This document shows positions 1-5,907 of a stretch of 6,503 nt of DNA, piece by piece. The DNA is from Synergistaceae bacterium UBA5560 (GTDB lineage: Bacteria > Synergistota > Synergistia > Synergistales > Aminiphilaceae). The stretch is from positions 1 through 6,503 of the forward strand of contig DIMS01000088.1 of the NCBI GenBank assembly GCA_002425685.1, read 5' to 3'. Each line of letters starts with the position of its first letter. Positions within the stretch are counted from its first letter, which is position 1. The translations under genes and the position numbers were made by a program. The notes under the pieces are model-generated. The model was not told the origin of the DNA and did not search any database. It saw only the letters and a list, made by a program, of their open reading frames with translations.

Positions 1-118
1 TTATTCGTTCTCCCCACCCGCCGTTTTGCGAAGGGGCGAATAAAGGGGTACCATGGAGGAAAGAAGCGTTTCCGCAACGGTTTTCCACAAAAGACGGAGA
101 CGACGGGGAGGACGATCC
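1..118. other. Upstream leader of the HAD gene, no confident gene
   Basis: I find no convincing gene here. One + frame (2-43) closes with a TAA after 13 sense codons and could be the tail of an upstream gene, but the peptide is not recognisable. The other two + frames stay open into the HAD gene as shadows. An ATG at 53 lies in frame with the HAD gene, but the 22 residues it would add are Arg-rich and unlike a HAD N terminus. A very weak promoter-like pair (TTGCGA at 26-31, TACCAT at 49-54, 17-nt spacer) matches consensus at four positions of six in each box and may be chance. No terminator hairpin is evident. Confidence 0.4.
105..111 (+). promoter_or_regulatory. Ribosome binding site deciding the HAD start at 119
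   Basis: GGGGAGG lies 7 nt upstream of the ATG at 119. The alternative in-frame ATG at 53 has only a G run 4 nt upstream and would add a basic, non-conserved N-terminal stretch. This favours 119 as the true start. Confidence 0.7.
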
Positions 119-1117
119 ATGGACGGCTTTGCTGCTTCCGCGCCTTTCTGGCACCCTGCCTGGGCGCAGGGGATTCTCTTCGATTGGGATGGCGTTCTCG
201 CGGAGACGCGTCTCAGTTTTGCCCCCATCTACGAGCGATTTTTCGGCGGGAAACGGGTTATGCTGCTCGAAGTTCTTCCTCAGTTGGAGGAAGGCGTCCG
301 AAAGGATCTGGAGCAGGCACTTTTCGACGTGGAGATGGACGGGGCGGAAAACGCCGAACCTGTTCCCGGTGCGATGGACGTGTTGCGATGGCTCGAAGGG
401 CGCAACATGCCCTGGTGTGTTGTCTCCCGGAACTGTCGGGAGTCTGTGGAGCGCGCCGCGTCGGTCTGTGGCATTCCTCTGCCTCCCTTTGTGTTCACCC
501 GGGATGTGGCGCCGGTGAAACCGGAACCGGGCGCGTTCTGGAACGCCGCACGGGCGCTGGGGCTTCCGCCGCGGGAGTGCGTCGTCGTGGGCGATTTCCT
601 TTACGATCTCATCGGTGCGCGGAGGGCCGGCATGCGAGCACTTCTCGTGCAGCGCTACGATGAAGGTTGGCGCCAGTGGACGGATCTTTCCCTTCCCCGC
701 ATGATCGATCTCGTAGACGTTCTTGAGACTCCCCGCTCTCTCCTGCCTTGGGAATATGCGCATCTCGACCCGGTATGGCTTGAGAGAGCATGGACAATCC
801 GTGGGATTCTTCCCGGGGCGTCGCCTTGTGTGGGTCAGGTTGCTGAGCGGGCTGCCGCTCTTGGTGCCGGTACCCTGGTTGTTCCTGGGAATCTTCTGCT
901 GCAGGCGTCCCAGTGGCAAAGCTGGTCGGGGCTCTCCTGCGAATGGCTGGGGCAGCCACTGGTTCGGGTTTGCCGTGGGGTGTTTGGAGCGCGCTACCCC
1001 TTTCTTGAAATCCTCGAAGGGGAGGAGGGGACGGTGTTCCTTCCGTCCGATCCCGATGAGGTGGCCGCCGTTTTTGACACACATGTGTCCCGCCTTGAGG
1101 GGAGGGGGCATGCGTGA
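119..1117 (+). CDS. HAD-superfamily hydrolase (phosphoglycolate phosphatase-like) with unassigned C-terminal extension
   Basis: A 332-residue probable cytosolic phosphatase of the haloacid dehalogenase superfamily. Seen in the sequence: motif I FDWDGVLAET with nucleophile D22 and acid/base D24; an inserted helical cap of roughly 60-75 residues; motif II with S103 in CVVSRN; motif III K134 in VKPEPGAF; motif IV GDFLYD with D159 and D163, followed by the usual GARRAG turn. The catalytic set is complete, so Mg-dependent phosphoester hydrolysis is likely; the substrate cannot be told. The HAD fold should end near residue 190. The remaining ~140 residues (Trp-rich early, then ALGAGTLVVPGN and TVFLPSDPDEVAAVF) match no family I recognise, while ordinary members of this group are about 210-230 residues. 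The TGA overlaps the GTG start of rarA by 4 nt, implying coupled translation. No signal peptide or membrane segment is seen. Confidence 0.85.
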   Translation: MDGFAASAPFWHPAWAQGILFDWDGVLAETRLSFAPIYERFFGGKRVMLLEVLPQLEEGVRKDLEQALFDVEMDGAENAEPVPGAMDVLRWLEGRNMPWCVVSRNCRESVERAASVCGIPLPPFVFTRDVAPVKPEPGAFWNAARALGLPPRECVVVGDFLYDLIGARRAGMRALLVQRYDEGWRQWTDLSLPRMIDLVDVLETPRSLLPWEYAHLDPVWLERAWTIRGILPGASPCVGQVAERAAALGAGTLVVPGNLLLQASQWQSWSGLSCEWLGQPLVRVCRGVFGARYPFLEILEGEEGTVFLPSDPDEVAAVFDTHVSRLEGRGHA

Positions 1118-2436
1118 GTGAGGGACAGCTTCTCCTGGGAGATTCGGCCACCCCGTTCCGGGACGATACGGCTTCGAGGGGCGAACGACCCCTGGCGGAC
1201 CGCATGCGTCCGACGAGTCTGGACGACTATGTCGGCCAGGAGCATCTCGTGGGCGCCGAAACACCCCTCGGAAGACTGCTCCGGAGCGGAAATGTACCCA
1301 GTTGCATTCTCTACGGACCTCCGGGGGTGGGCAAGACCACGCTGGTGCGTCTCATGGCGACTGCGACGGAGCGGGATCTTCTGGAGATCAACGCCGTGAC
1401 CGCCAAGGTGGCGGAACTCCGTGATCTGGTGGCGGAAGCCCGCCGACGCAAGCACGCCCGCAAGGGGCGAATGCCCCTTGTCTTCGTGGATGAGATCTAC
1501 CATTTCAACAAACAGCAGCAGAACGCCCTGCTTCCCTCCGTGGAGTCGGGAGATCTGATTCTCGTAGGAACCACCACGGAAAACCCTTTTTTCGAGATCA
1601 ACAAGACTCTTCTCTCGCGCATGCTTGTCTTTGAATTGCGCCCCTTGGGGCAGGAGTCGCTCGAGGCTCTTCTCGGGCGCGCTCTGCGGGATCGGAAACG
1701 TGGGCTGGGCATGCTGGAACTTACCCCGGAGGAGGATGTCCTCGGGATGATCGCTCAAGGAGCCGGGGGTGATGCGAGACAGGCGTTGATGCGTCTTGAG
1801 GCCGTGGCGAACGCCGTGGCCGCCGGAGGAGGATCTCGGATCACCGCCCAGGCGGTGGAAGCGCTCCTGCCCAAAGCGCTGCAGCGGTTCGACCGCAAGG
1901 GAGACGACCATTACATGGTCATCTCCGCCCTCATCAAGAGCATGCGCGGCTCCGATCCCGACGCGGCGATCTATTGGCTGGCACGTCTCATTGCTGCGGG
2001 CGAGGATCCCCGCTTCGTCGCCAGGCGTCTTCTCATCTTCGCTGCGGAGGACGTGGGACTTGCCGATCCTCAGGCACTTCTGCTCGCAGCCGCTGCATCC
2101 TACGCGGCGGACATGACGGGGTTTCCCGAGGCCCGGATCATTCTCGCCGAGGCGGTGGTCTATCTGGCCTCGGCGCCCAAGAGCAACAGCGCCTATCTGG
2201 CGGTGAACACCGCCTTGGCATCCCTGGAGAAGGGGAATGTCCAGGAAGTGCCCGAACACCTCCGTCCGCACGGGTCGGGCTACGTCTATCCCCACGATGA
2301 TCCGCGGCACTGGGTTCCCCAGAACTATATGGATCGTCTCCTCCGAAGCTATTTTCCGGGAGCGTTGGGAGCGGAGCGGGAGATGGGGGCCCGCCTCCGG
2401 GGTTTCTGGCGCCGTTTTCGGGACGAGGAGCCCTGA
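1114..2436 (+). CDS. rarA: Replication-associated recombination protein A (RarA/MgsA), AAA+ ATPase
   Basis: A 440-residue protein of normal RarA length. RarA is a DNA-dependent, clamp-loader-related ATPase that acts at stalled replication forks and single-strand gaps. Seen here: the N-terminal signature LADRMRPTSLDDYVGQEHL; Walker A GPPGVGKTT (K74); Walker B LVFVDE (D126, E127); the sensor-1 region GTTTENPFFEIN; the arginine-finger region LLSRMLVFEL; sensor 2 GGDARQALMRLE; then the MgsA C-terminal oligomerisation domain with HYMVISALIKSMRGSDPDAA and GEDPRFVARRLLIFAAEDVG. The start is GTG at 1114, inside the last codons of the HAD gene, with GAGGGGAGGGGG just upstream; the nearby ATG at 1110 is out of frame and stops after three codons. 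One oddity: the segment after Walker B reads DEIYHFN rather than the more usual DEIHRFN. It is probably co-transcribed with the HAD gene; no terminator is evident downstream. Confidence 0.95.
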   Translation: MSEGQLLLGDSATPFRDDTASRGERPLADRMRPTSLDDYVGQEHLVGAETPLGRLLRSGNVPSCILYGPPGVGKTTLVRLMATATERDLLEINAVTAKVAELRDLVAEARRRKHARKGRMPLVFVDEIYHFNKQQQNALLPSVESGDLILVGTTTENPFFEINKTLLSRMLVFELRPLGQESLEALLGRALRDRKRGLGMLELTPEEDVLGMIAQGAGGDARQALMRLEAVANAVAAGGGSRITAQAVEALLPKALQRFDRKGDDHYMVISALIKSMRGSDPDAAIYWLARLIAAGEDPRFVARRLLIFAAEDVGLADPQALLLAAAASYAADMTGFPEARIILAEAVVYLASAPKSNSAYLAVNTALASLEKGNVQEVPEHLRPHGSGYVYPHDDPRHWVPQNYMDRLLRSYFPGALGAEREMGARLRGFWRRFRDEEP

Positions 2437-2466
2437 GGTATTTTCGGGAAGAATGTGTTTGCACTC

Positions 2467-2493
2467 TTTGCATGCACGCCGTATGATTATAAT
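2467..2493 (+). promoter_or_regulatory. Putative sigma-70 type promoter for the signalling gene
   Basis: In the 132-nt gap after rarA, a perfect TATAAT lies at 2488-2493. The best -35 match is TTTGCA at 2467-2472 (four of six), with a short 15-nt spacer. A TG at 2484-2485 sits one base too far upstream for a classical extended -10. Transcription would start near 2500, giving a leader of about 69 nt before the ATG at 2569. The perfect -10 in G+C-rich surroundings makes this credible; the -35 box is uncertain. Confidence 0.55.
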
Positions 2494-2556
2494 AGGATAG
2501 TTATGTGTATTCAGCGCGCTCCGGGAAGGACATGTGATCCGCCGGAGCGAATCGTC

Positions 2557-2562
2557 GAGGGG
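2557..2562 (+). promoter_or_regulatory. Ribosome binding site deciding the start at 2569
   Basis: GAGGGG lies 6 nt upstream of the ATG at 2569. The reading frame is open from an ATG at 2455, but that one lies upstream of the predicted promoter and would add a Cys-rich, low-plausibility leader of 38 residues, so 2569 is preferred. Confidence 0.7.
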
Positions 2563-2568
2563 TGTGCC

Positions 2569-4257
2569 ATGCCGCAGAGCCGGTTCGTGGACCTGTCACA
2601 AAAACTCAAAGAAGCCCCCAGCAGCGAGCATTTTGCAGGAATTCTGCTGCCTTATCTCGCGGAACGTACGGGAAGCCGATATGCCCTCTGGCGCTGTGCG
2701 GCACCCCGTCGTGCCGGCTGGCTCTACTGCGGAGATTTCGGACGCCTCTTTCGTCTCGACAGGGACGATTTGGCGGTGGTGCACACATTGGCAGGTCTTC
2801 CCGGGAGCAATCGCGAGAACGATGTGGTGCCCCTTCTCCGGGGGCGGCGTCTCGATCCCCGGCTGCTTCTGAGGCGCAGCAGCCTCGCAGGGGAGGAGCT
2901 TTTTCTCGTCGCGGGATGCGAGGCGGCCTACACGGAACGTGAACATGCCTGTTTCGAGGACGATGCGACGTTGGCGGTTCTCGCTCTGGATGCCCGGACG
3001 GCCTGGCAGATGGAGAGCCGACGAATCGTTCTCGGAGAGCAGATCAACGCCGCCTTTCTCTCCCTGGATCTCGGCATGGAGGATCTGTCCGCATCCGGGC
3101 GAGGCAACACCGATTCCGAAAGAGTGCGGGAGCAGCTCGTCCTTCTCCGGGCTCACGTGGAGGCACTCCTGTGCGCTTCCTGTGTGCGGGATCTTTCCCC
3201 CATGTTGCTTGCCCTCGGTGATTCCCTTGCCCGCCTCGACGCGTTGGGGCAGGCGTGGCGCAATCTTTCGGGGAGAGAGTGGAGTTGCACCTTTGCGCCG
3301 TTTCCCAAGGAGAGATTTCTCTCCCAGGGTGCGGCGTTTCTGTTGACGAGTCTCGTGGAATACTGTTTCTGCGAGATGAATGCCCCCGCGGTGGCCTGCA
3401 TGGCGACGCTCGAAGAGGGAGAGCTGGAAATGGCCTTCGAGGTTCTCTTCTCCGGAGAGGCGATCCCGGGCCCCCTGCGGTCCCTCCTGAATCGCCAGAT
3501 CGAGATGTACGCCGAGTCCTGCGATATCACCCACACCTCGGGAGGACTGTTCTGGAGACTCCGACTTCCCCTGTTCGTCTCGGGAAAACAGAGGATCGGA
3601 GAGGCGGAGGAACGGGCGACGCCGCCTGTGGTGCTCGTCGTCGACGACAGCCTGGTGAACCGGAAACTGCTCAAGGGTATTCTTCAACGGTGGGGGTGCG
3701 ATGTCCACTGCGCCAGGGACGGCGAGGAAGCGCTGCACCTGCTGGAGCGAAATGTTGTGGATCTTGTCCTCATGGATCTCTTCATGCCGGTGCTCGGGGG
3801 ATACGGAGCGACCCGGGAGCTTCGGAGAAGGGGCATGACCGTTCCGGTGGTGGCGCTCACGGCGGGTGGCGCAGGGGGTGCGCTCGAAGCGCTCGAGGCG
3901 GGAATGGATGATTATGCCATGAAGCCCGTGACACCGCAGCTTCTCCGTGACATCCTCGCTCAATGGACGGGTTTCGTCGTAGGGGGGGAGAACGAGGAAG
4001 AGGACATGGGGCGACTGGTAGCAACGGTTTTTCGGGAGGAGCTTCCCCAGATTCGGGAAGGACTTCTCGATGCCCTTGTAGGTGGGGACGCGAAAATCAT
4101 CGGACTCTGGGCCAACCGCCTCAAGGGTGCGGCTGCCCAAGCGGGAAGGATCGAGGAATTTCAGATTGCGCTGGCTCTTGAAGAGGCCGCCGGGAACGGG
4201 AAGACGCTGGATGTGTTTTTCGATCGCGTGCGCTCCTTGAGCGTTCCGCTGGTGTGA
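2569..4257 (+). CDS. Hybrid-kinase-like signalling protein: GAF-like region, degenerate kinase core, receiver, Asn-substituted HPt-like domain
   Basis: A 562-residue soluble protein. Residues ~16-150 read like a degenerate GAF sensory domain (inference from pattern only). Residues ~155-336 sit where DHp and HATPase_c domains would be and end in LFWRLRLPLF, like the closing strand of a kinase ATPase domain, but I see no H-box and no N, G1 or G2 box. Residues ~352-470 are a clear receiver with the full active site: D359/D360, phospho-acceptor D403 in LVLMDLFMP, T431 and K452. Residues ~480-555 follow the HPt pattern closely (FREELPQIREGL, then LKGAAAQAG), yet the position of the phospho-histidine is N516. 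No membrane segment or DNA-binding output domain is seen. A plausible role is a receiver-based regulator or scaffold phosphorylated by a separate kinase. It has its own promoter upstream, and its stop abuts the convergent DUF218 gene. Confidence 0.85.
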   Translation: MPQSRFVDLSQKLKEAPSSEHFAGILLPYLAERTGSRYALWRCAAPRRAGWLYCGDFGRLFRLDRDDLAVVHTLAGLPGSNRENDVVPLLRGRRLDPRLLLRRSSLAGEELFLVAGCEAAYTEREHACFEDDATLAVLALDARTAWQMESRRIVLGEQINAAFLSLDLGMEDLSASGRGNTDSERVREQLVLLRAHVEALLCASCVRDLSPMLLALGDSLARLDALGQAWRNLSGREWSCTFAPFPKERFLSQGAAFLLTSLVEYCFCEMNAPAVACMATLEEGELEMAFEVLFSGEAIPGPLRSLLNRQIEMYAESCDITHTSGGLFWRLRLPLFVSGKQRIGEAEERATPPVVLVVDDSLVNRKLLKGILQRWGCDVHCARDGEEALHLLERNVVDLVLMDLFMPVLGGYGATRELRRRGMTVPVVALTAGGAGGALEALEAGMDDYAMKPVTPQLLRDILAQWTGFVVGGENEEEDMGRLVATVFREELPQIREGLLDALVGGDAKIIGLWANRLKGAAAQAGRIEEFQIALALEEAAGNGKTLDVFFDRVRSLSVPLV

Positions 4258-5025
4258 TTAACGGAAGAAGCGATAGGCCACGGCGCCTATTCGTTCCCTG
4301 AATCCCGTCAAGGTGTCCAGAAATGCTCCTCCCTGGGGCAGGAATTCGTACCACGTAAGGCTCCCTTTGTCTGTAAGATATCCCGCCGGATAGGGATGGA
4401 CCGGCACGGAAAGGATTCGGAGAGCCGTTTCATACGCTCTGGGCATGTGAAAGGCGTTTGTCACCAGAATGACCCCCGCCGCTTTCAAGGGGCCGAGATG
4501 ATCCCTCGCGGCGGTGAGATTTTCCCAGGTCGTGCGGGAGTTCTCGTCGAGAATCGCTGTTCCGCGCCATCCCAGCTCGCGCAATGTCGCCTCCATGATT
4601 TTCGCCTCGGAGGGAAATCCTTTCCGCGTTGCCGCACCACAGAAAACCACGGGCCATTCCTTGCCTTGAAGGAGTTTCCATGCTCCGAAAAGCCGTTCGA
4701 GCGTATGTGCTCCCGGTGTCGCATCTTCCGGTGTTTCACCGAGGTGAATTCCTCCGCCGAGGACCACGACAGCCCAACGCCGGTTTTCCGGAGGGGGTAC
4801 GGCCTTCCATGCGTGTTCCAGAGTTCCCGTGATGAGTCGGGCTGTTGCGGGAAGACAGAGGAGAAAAAAGAGAACACCGGACACAAACAGTGCCCCGCCG
4901 AGGAAGGGTTTGCAGGGGCGTCGGAATGCGATGGCTGCAAAAAGGATGAGGAGCAAGGCAAACGCCCCCGGTGGCACCAGGAGCGTTCCGAGAATTTTGT
5001 AGAGGACAAAGGCCGGGTCCGTCAC
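4258..5025 (-). CDS. Membrane-anchored DUF218 protein, ElyC/SanA/YdcF family
   Basis: A 255-residue protein. Two hydrophobic segments at residues ~8-34 and ~41-59 should form a membrane hairpin. A DUF218 domain follows: VVVLGGG (86-92), the SEA motif at 139-141, ENSRTTWEN (161-169), and LVTNAFHMPRA (188-198) with conserved H194 and R197, ending in the usual WYEFLPQGGAFL and FRERIGAVAYR segments. Known members such as E. coli ElyC and SanA affect envelope integrity and peptidoglycan or lipid-carrier metabolism, but the biochemical activity of the family is not settled, so no reaction is assigned. The start is GTG at 5025, preceded by AAGGAG with 7-nt spacing; it begins 21 nt after the GntR stop, so both genes very likely share a transcript. 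Its TAA directly abuts the TGA of the convergent + strand gene. Confidence 0.9.
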   Translation of the reverse strand: MTDPAFVLYKILGTLLVPPGAFALLLILFAAIAFRRPCKPFLGGALFVSGVLFFLLCLPATARLITGTLEHAWKAVPPPENRRWAVVVLGGGIHLGETPEDATPGAHTLERLFGAWKLLQGKEWPVVFCGAATRKGFPSEAKIMEATLRELGWRGTAILDENSRTTWENLTAARDHLGPLKAAGVILVTNAFHMPRAYETALRILSVPVHPYPAGYLTDKGSLTWYEFLPQGGAFLDTLTGFRERIGAVAYRFFR

Positions 5026-5032
5026 GCAGGAG

Positions 5033-5038
5033 CTCCTT
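5033..5038 (-). promoter_or_regulatory. Ribosome binding site for the GTG start of the DUF218 gene
   Basis: On the - strand AAGGAG lies 7 nt upstream of the GTG at 5025, within the 21-nt gap after the GntR gene. It supports a GTG start and reinitiation from the upstream gene. It lies within a short palindrome (5028-5037), which I regard as incidental. Confidence 0.65.
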
Positions 5039-5046
5039 GTCCGGGG

Positions 5047-5727
5047 TTACCCTTCCTGGTTGATGAACTCCGGATGCTTCTTCAGGAATACGACCAGTGC
5101 CTCCAGTGCTCCCAGCAGGTGCGTCCGCAGTTTGTCCTTCGCGAGGTCCGTCTCTCCGTCCAGAATGGCCGAGATGAGTGTTACGTGTTCCTGAGAGGAG
5201 CGACTCAGGGGAACGCCCTCGATGGAATAATGACGACAGAGGTGGATGAGATCCATCACGTTGTTGAGAACGCTGCCGAGAAAGCGGTTCCCGGTGGCCT
5301 CCCGGATCATGGAATGGAATGCCCTGTCGCCCCGGAGATATTCGTTCGGGTCGTCCGTGTCCTTGACGCTCTGGAAGAGATTGCGGAATTCCTCCAACTG
5401 TTCCCTCGGTGGATTCGCGCAAACGTGTTCGAGCGAGAGAACCTCCAGGGTAATGCGGAGTTCGTAGAGATCCCGCACATCCTTGATGGTAGGCAGGGTT
5501 ACATAGGCTCCCTTGCGAGGTACCAAGGTAATCAGCCCCGTTTGGGCGAGTTGCCGGATCGCTTCGCGAACCGGCGTTCTCGACACCATGAGCTGCTCCG
5601 CGAGATCCACTTCGGAAAGACGCTCTCCCGGGGGAATGACTCCCTCGATGATCGCTTCCTTGATTTTCTCATAAACGATTTGCCGAAGATCTAGATTCTG
5701 GGCAGGGGAAAGCGGGCGTGCCGGCAT
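5047..5727 (-). CDS. GntR-family transcriptional regulator, FCD (FadR C-terminal) subfamily
   Basis: A 226-residue DNA-binding regulator of normal length. Residues ~14-76 form the GntR winged helix-turn-helix: IKEAIIEGVIPPGERLSE, LAEQLMVSRTPVREAIRQL (recognition helix) and the wing VPRKGAYV. Residues ~83-215 form the all-helical FCD effector domain. The four residues that bind metal in many FCD proteins are present: D134 and H138 in the DxxxH motif, H181 in EHVTLI, and H203 in RTHLL. The ligand is therefore probably a small carboxylic acid held through a metal ion (family inference); which acid is unknown. The ATG at 5727 is chosen because GAGGAGGGG lies 7 nt upstream; the frame extends to 5847, but that would place the start upstream of the promoter. 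It forms an operon with the downstream DUF218 gene and is probably autoregulated, given repeats at its promoter. Confidence 0.93.
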   Translation of the reverse strand: MPARPLSPAQNLDLRQIVYEKIKEAIIEGVIPPGERLSEVDLAEQLMVSRTPVREAIRQLAQTGLITLVPRKGAYVTLPTIKDVRDLYELRITLEVLSLEHVCANPPREQLEEFRNLFQSVKDTDDPNEYLRGDRAFHSMIREATGNRFLGSVLNNVMDLIHLCRHYSIEGVPLSRSSQEHVTLISAILDGETDLAKDKLRTHLLGALEALVVFLKKHPEFINQEG

Positions 5728-5734
5728 TTCGAAA

Positions 5735-5743
5735 CCCCTCCTC
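5735..5743 (-). promoter_or_regulatory. Ribosome binding site deciding the GntR start at 5727
   Basis: GAGGAGGGG on the - strand ends 7 nt before the ATG at 5727. It is a strong site and rules against the in-frame upstream starts, whose extra residues resemble no GntR N terminus. Confidence 0.75.
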
Positions 5744-5761
5744 GAAAATGGCATCACAAGA

Positions 5762-5774
5762 AGCATACGATGCT
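5762..5774. promoter_or_regulatory. Candidate operator: AGCAT-N3-ATGCT palindrome at the gntR transcription start
   Basis: A perfect 5-bp inverted repeat with a 3-bp spacer (AGCAT ACG ATGCT) lies just downstream of the -10 box at 5776-5781, over the expected transcription start near 5769. Its GATGC core recurs nearby at 5797-5801 and, inverted, at 5751-5755. Short-spaced palindromes in this position are typical for autoregulating GntR proteins. That the adjacent GntR protein binds here is inference. Confidence 0.4.
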
Positions 5775-5775
5775 C

Positions 5776-5804
5776 ATTATACAAAAGACCGAGCCCGATG
5801 CCAG
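5776..5804 (-). promoter_or_regulatory. Promoter of the gntR-DUF218 operon
   Basis: On the - strand a -35 box CTGGCA (5804-5799, four of six) and a perfect -10 TATAAT (5781-5776) are separated by the ideal 17 nt. Transcription should start near 5769, about 42 nt before the ATG at 5727. The sequence upstream (5805-5850) is rich in A and T runs and might act as an UP element. Confidence 0.75.
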
Positions 5805-5837
5805 CCCCTTTTTCTTGTTGTGTTTTTCTGGACGGAC

Positions 5838-5891
5838 AAAAAAACAAAAATAGTTTCTTTGGAAGAGGCGAAAAGGGTACGAACCTCCCCC
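5838..5891 (-). terminator. Possible imperfect intrinsic terminator after the adenosyltransferase gene
   Basis: On the - strand GGGGGAGG (5891-5884) can pair with CCTCTTCC (5868-5861) as an 8-bp stem with two G-U pairs and a 15-nt loop. After 10 nt come T5 and T7 runs (5850-5846, 5844-5838). The large loop and the gap before the T tract make it weaker than a classical terminator. The position, 17 nt past the stop codon and before a new promoter, fits. The rest of the 5728-5907 spacer holds only the gntR control region. Confidence 0.4.
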
Positions 5892-5907
5892 AGTAGAACG
5901 GATGGAC

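Noticed and set aside
1..228. - strand 75-codon open frame at the left edge
   Set aside because: It is mostly antisense to the start of the HAD gene, has a basic low-complexity product and no supporting ribosome binding site.
994..2310. Long - strand open frame (438 codons) opposite rarA
   Set aside because: It is antisense to a gene with complete RarA motifs, its translation has no recognisable domain, and long antisense frames are common in G+C-rich coding DNA.
2596..4140. Long - strand open frame (514 codons) opposite the signalling gene
   Set aside because: The + strand frame carries a full receiver active site and an HPt pattern, whereas the antisense translation is His/Arg/Pro-rich with no domain and no good ribosome binding site noted.
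4273..4290. Stem ATAGGC/GCCTAT with a 6-nt loop just after the + strand stop, as a terminator for the signalling gene
   Set aside because: The stem is only 6 bp and is followed by TCGTTCCCTG rather than a T run; it also lies in the conserved C-terminal coding part of the DUF218 gene, so chance is likely.
5028..5037. Palindrome AGGAGCTCCT overlapping the DUF218 ribosome binding site, as a translational switch
   Set aside because: A palindrome with no loop cannot fold into a hairpin sequestering the site, and a ribosome binding site followed by CTCC produces it easily by chance.
4396..5694. Long + strand open frame (432 codons) opposite the DUF218 and GntR genes
   Set aside because: It spans two real genes and their intergenic gap on the other strand, and the product is Cys/Arg/Glu-rich without domain features; it is a shadow frame.
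5728..5847. N-terminal extension of the GntR protein to the in-frame start at 5847
   Set aside because: It would begin upstream of the predicted promoter and add 40 residues unlike any GntR N terminus; the ATG at 5727 has a strong ribosome binding site.
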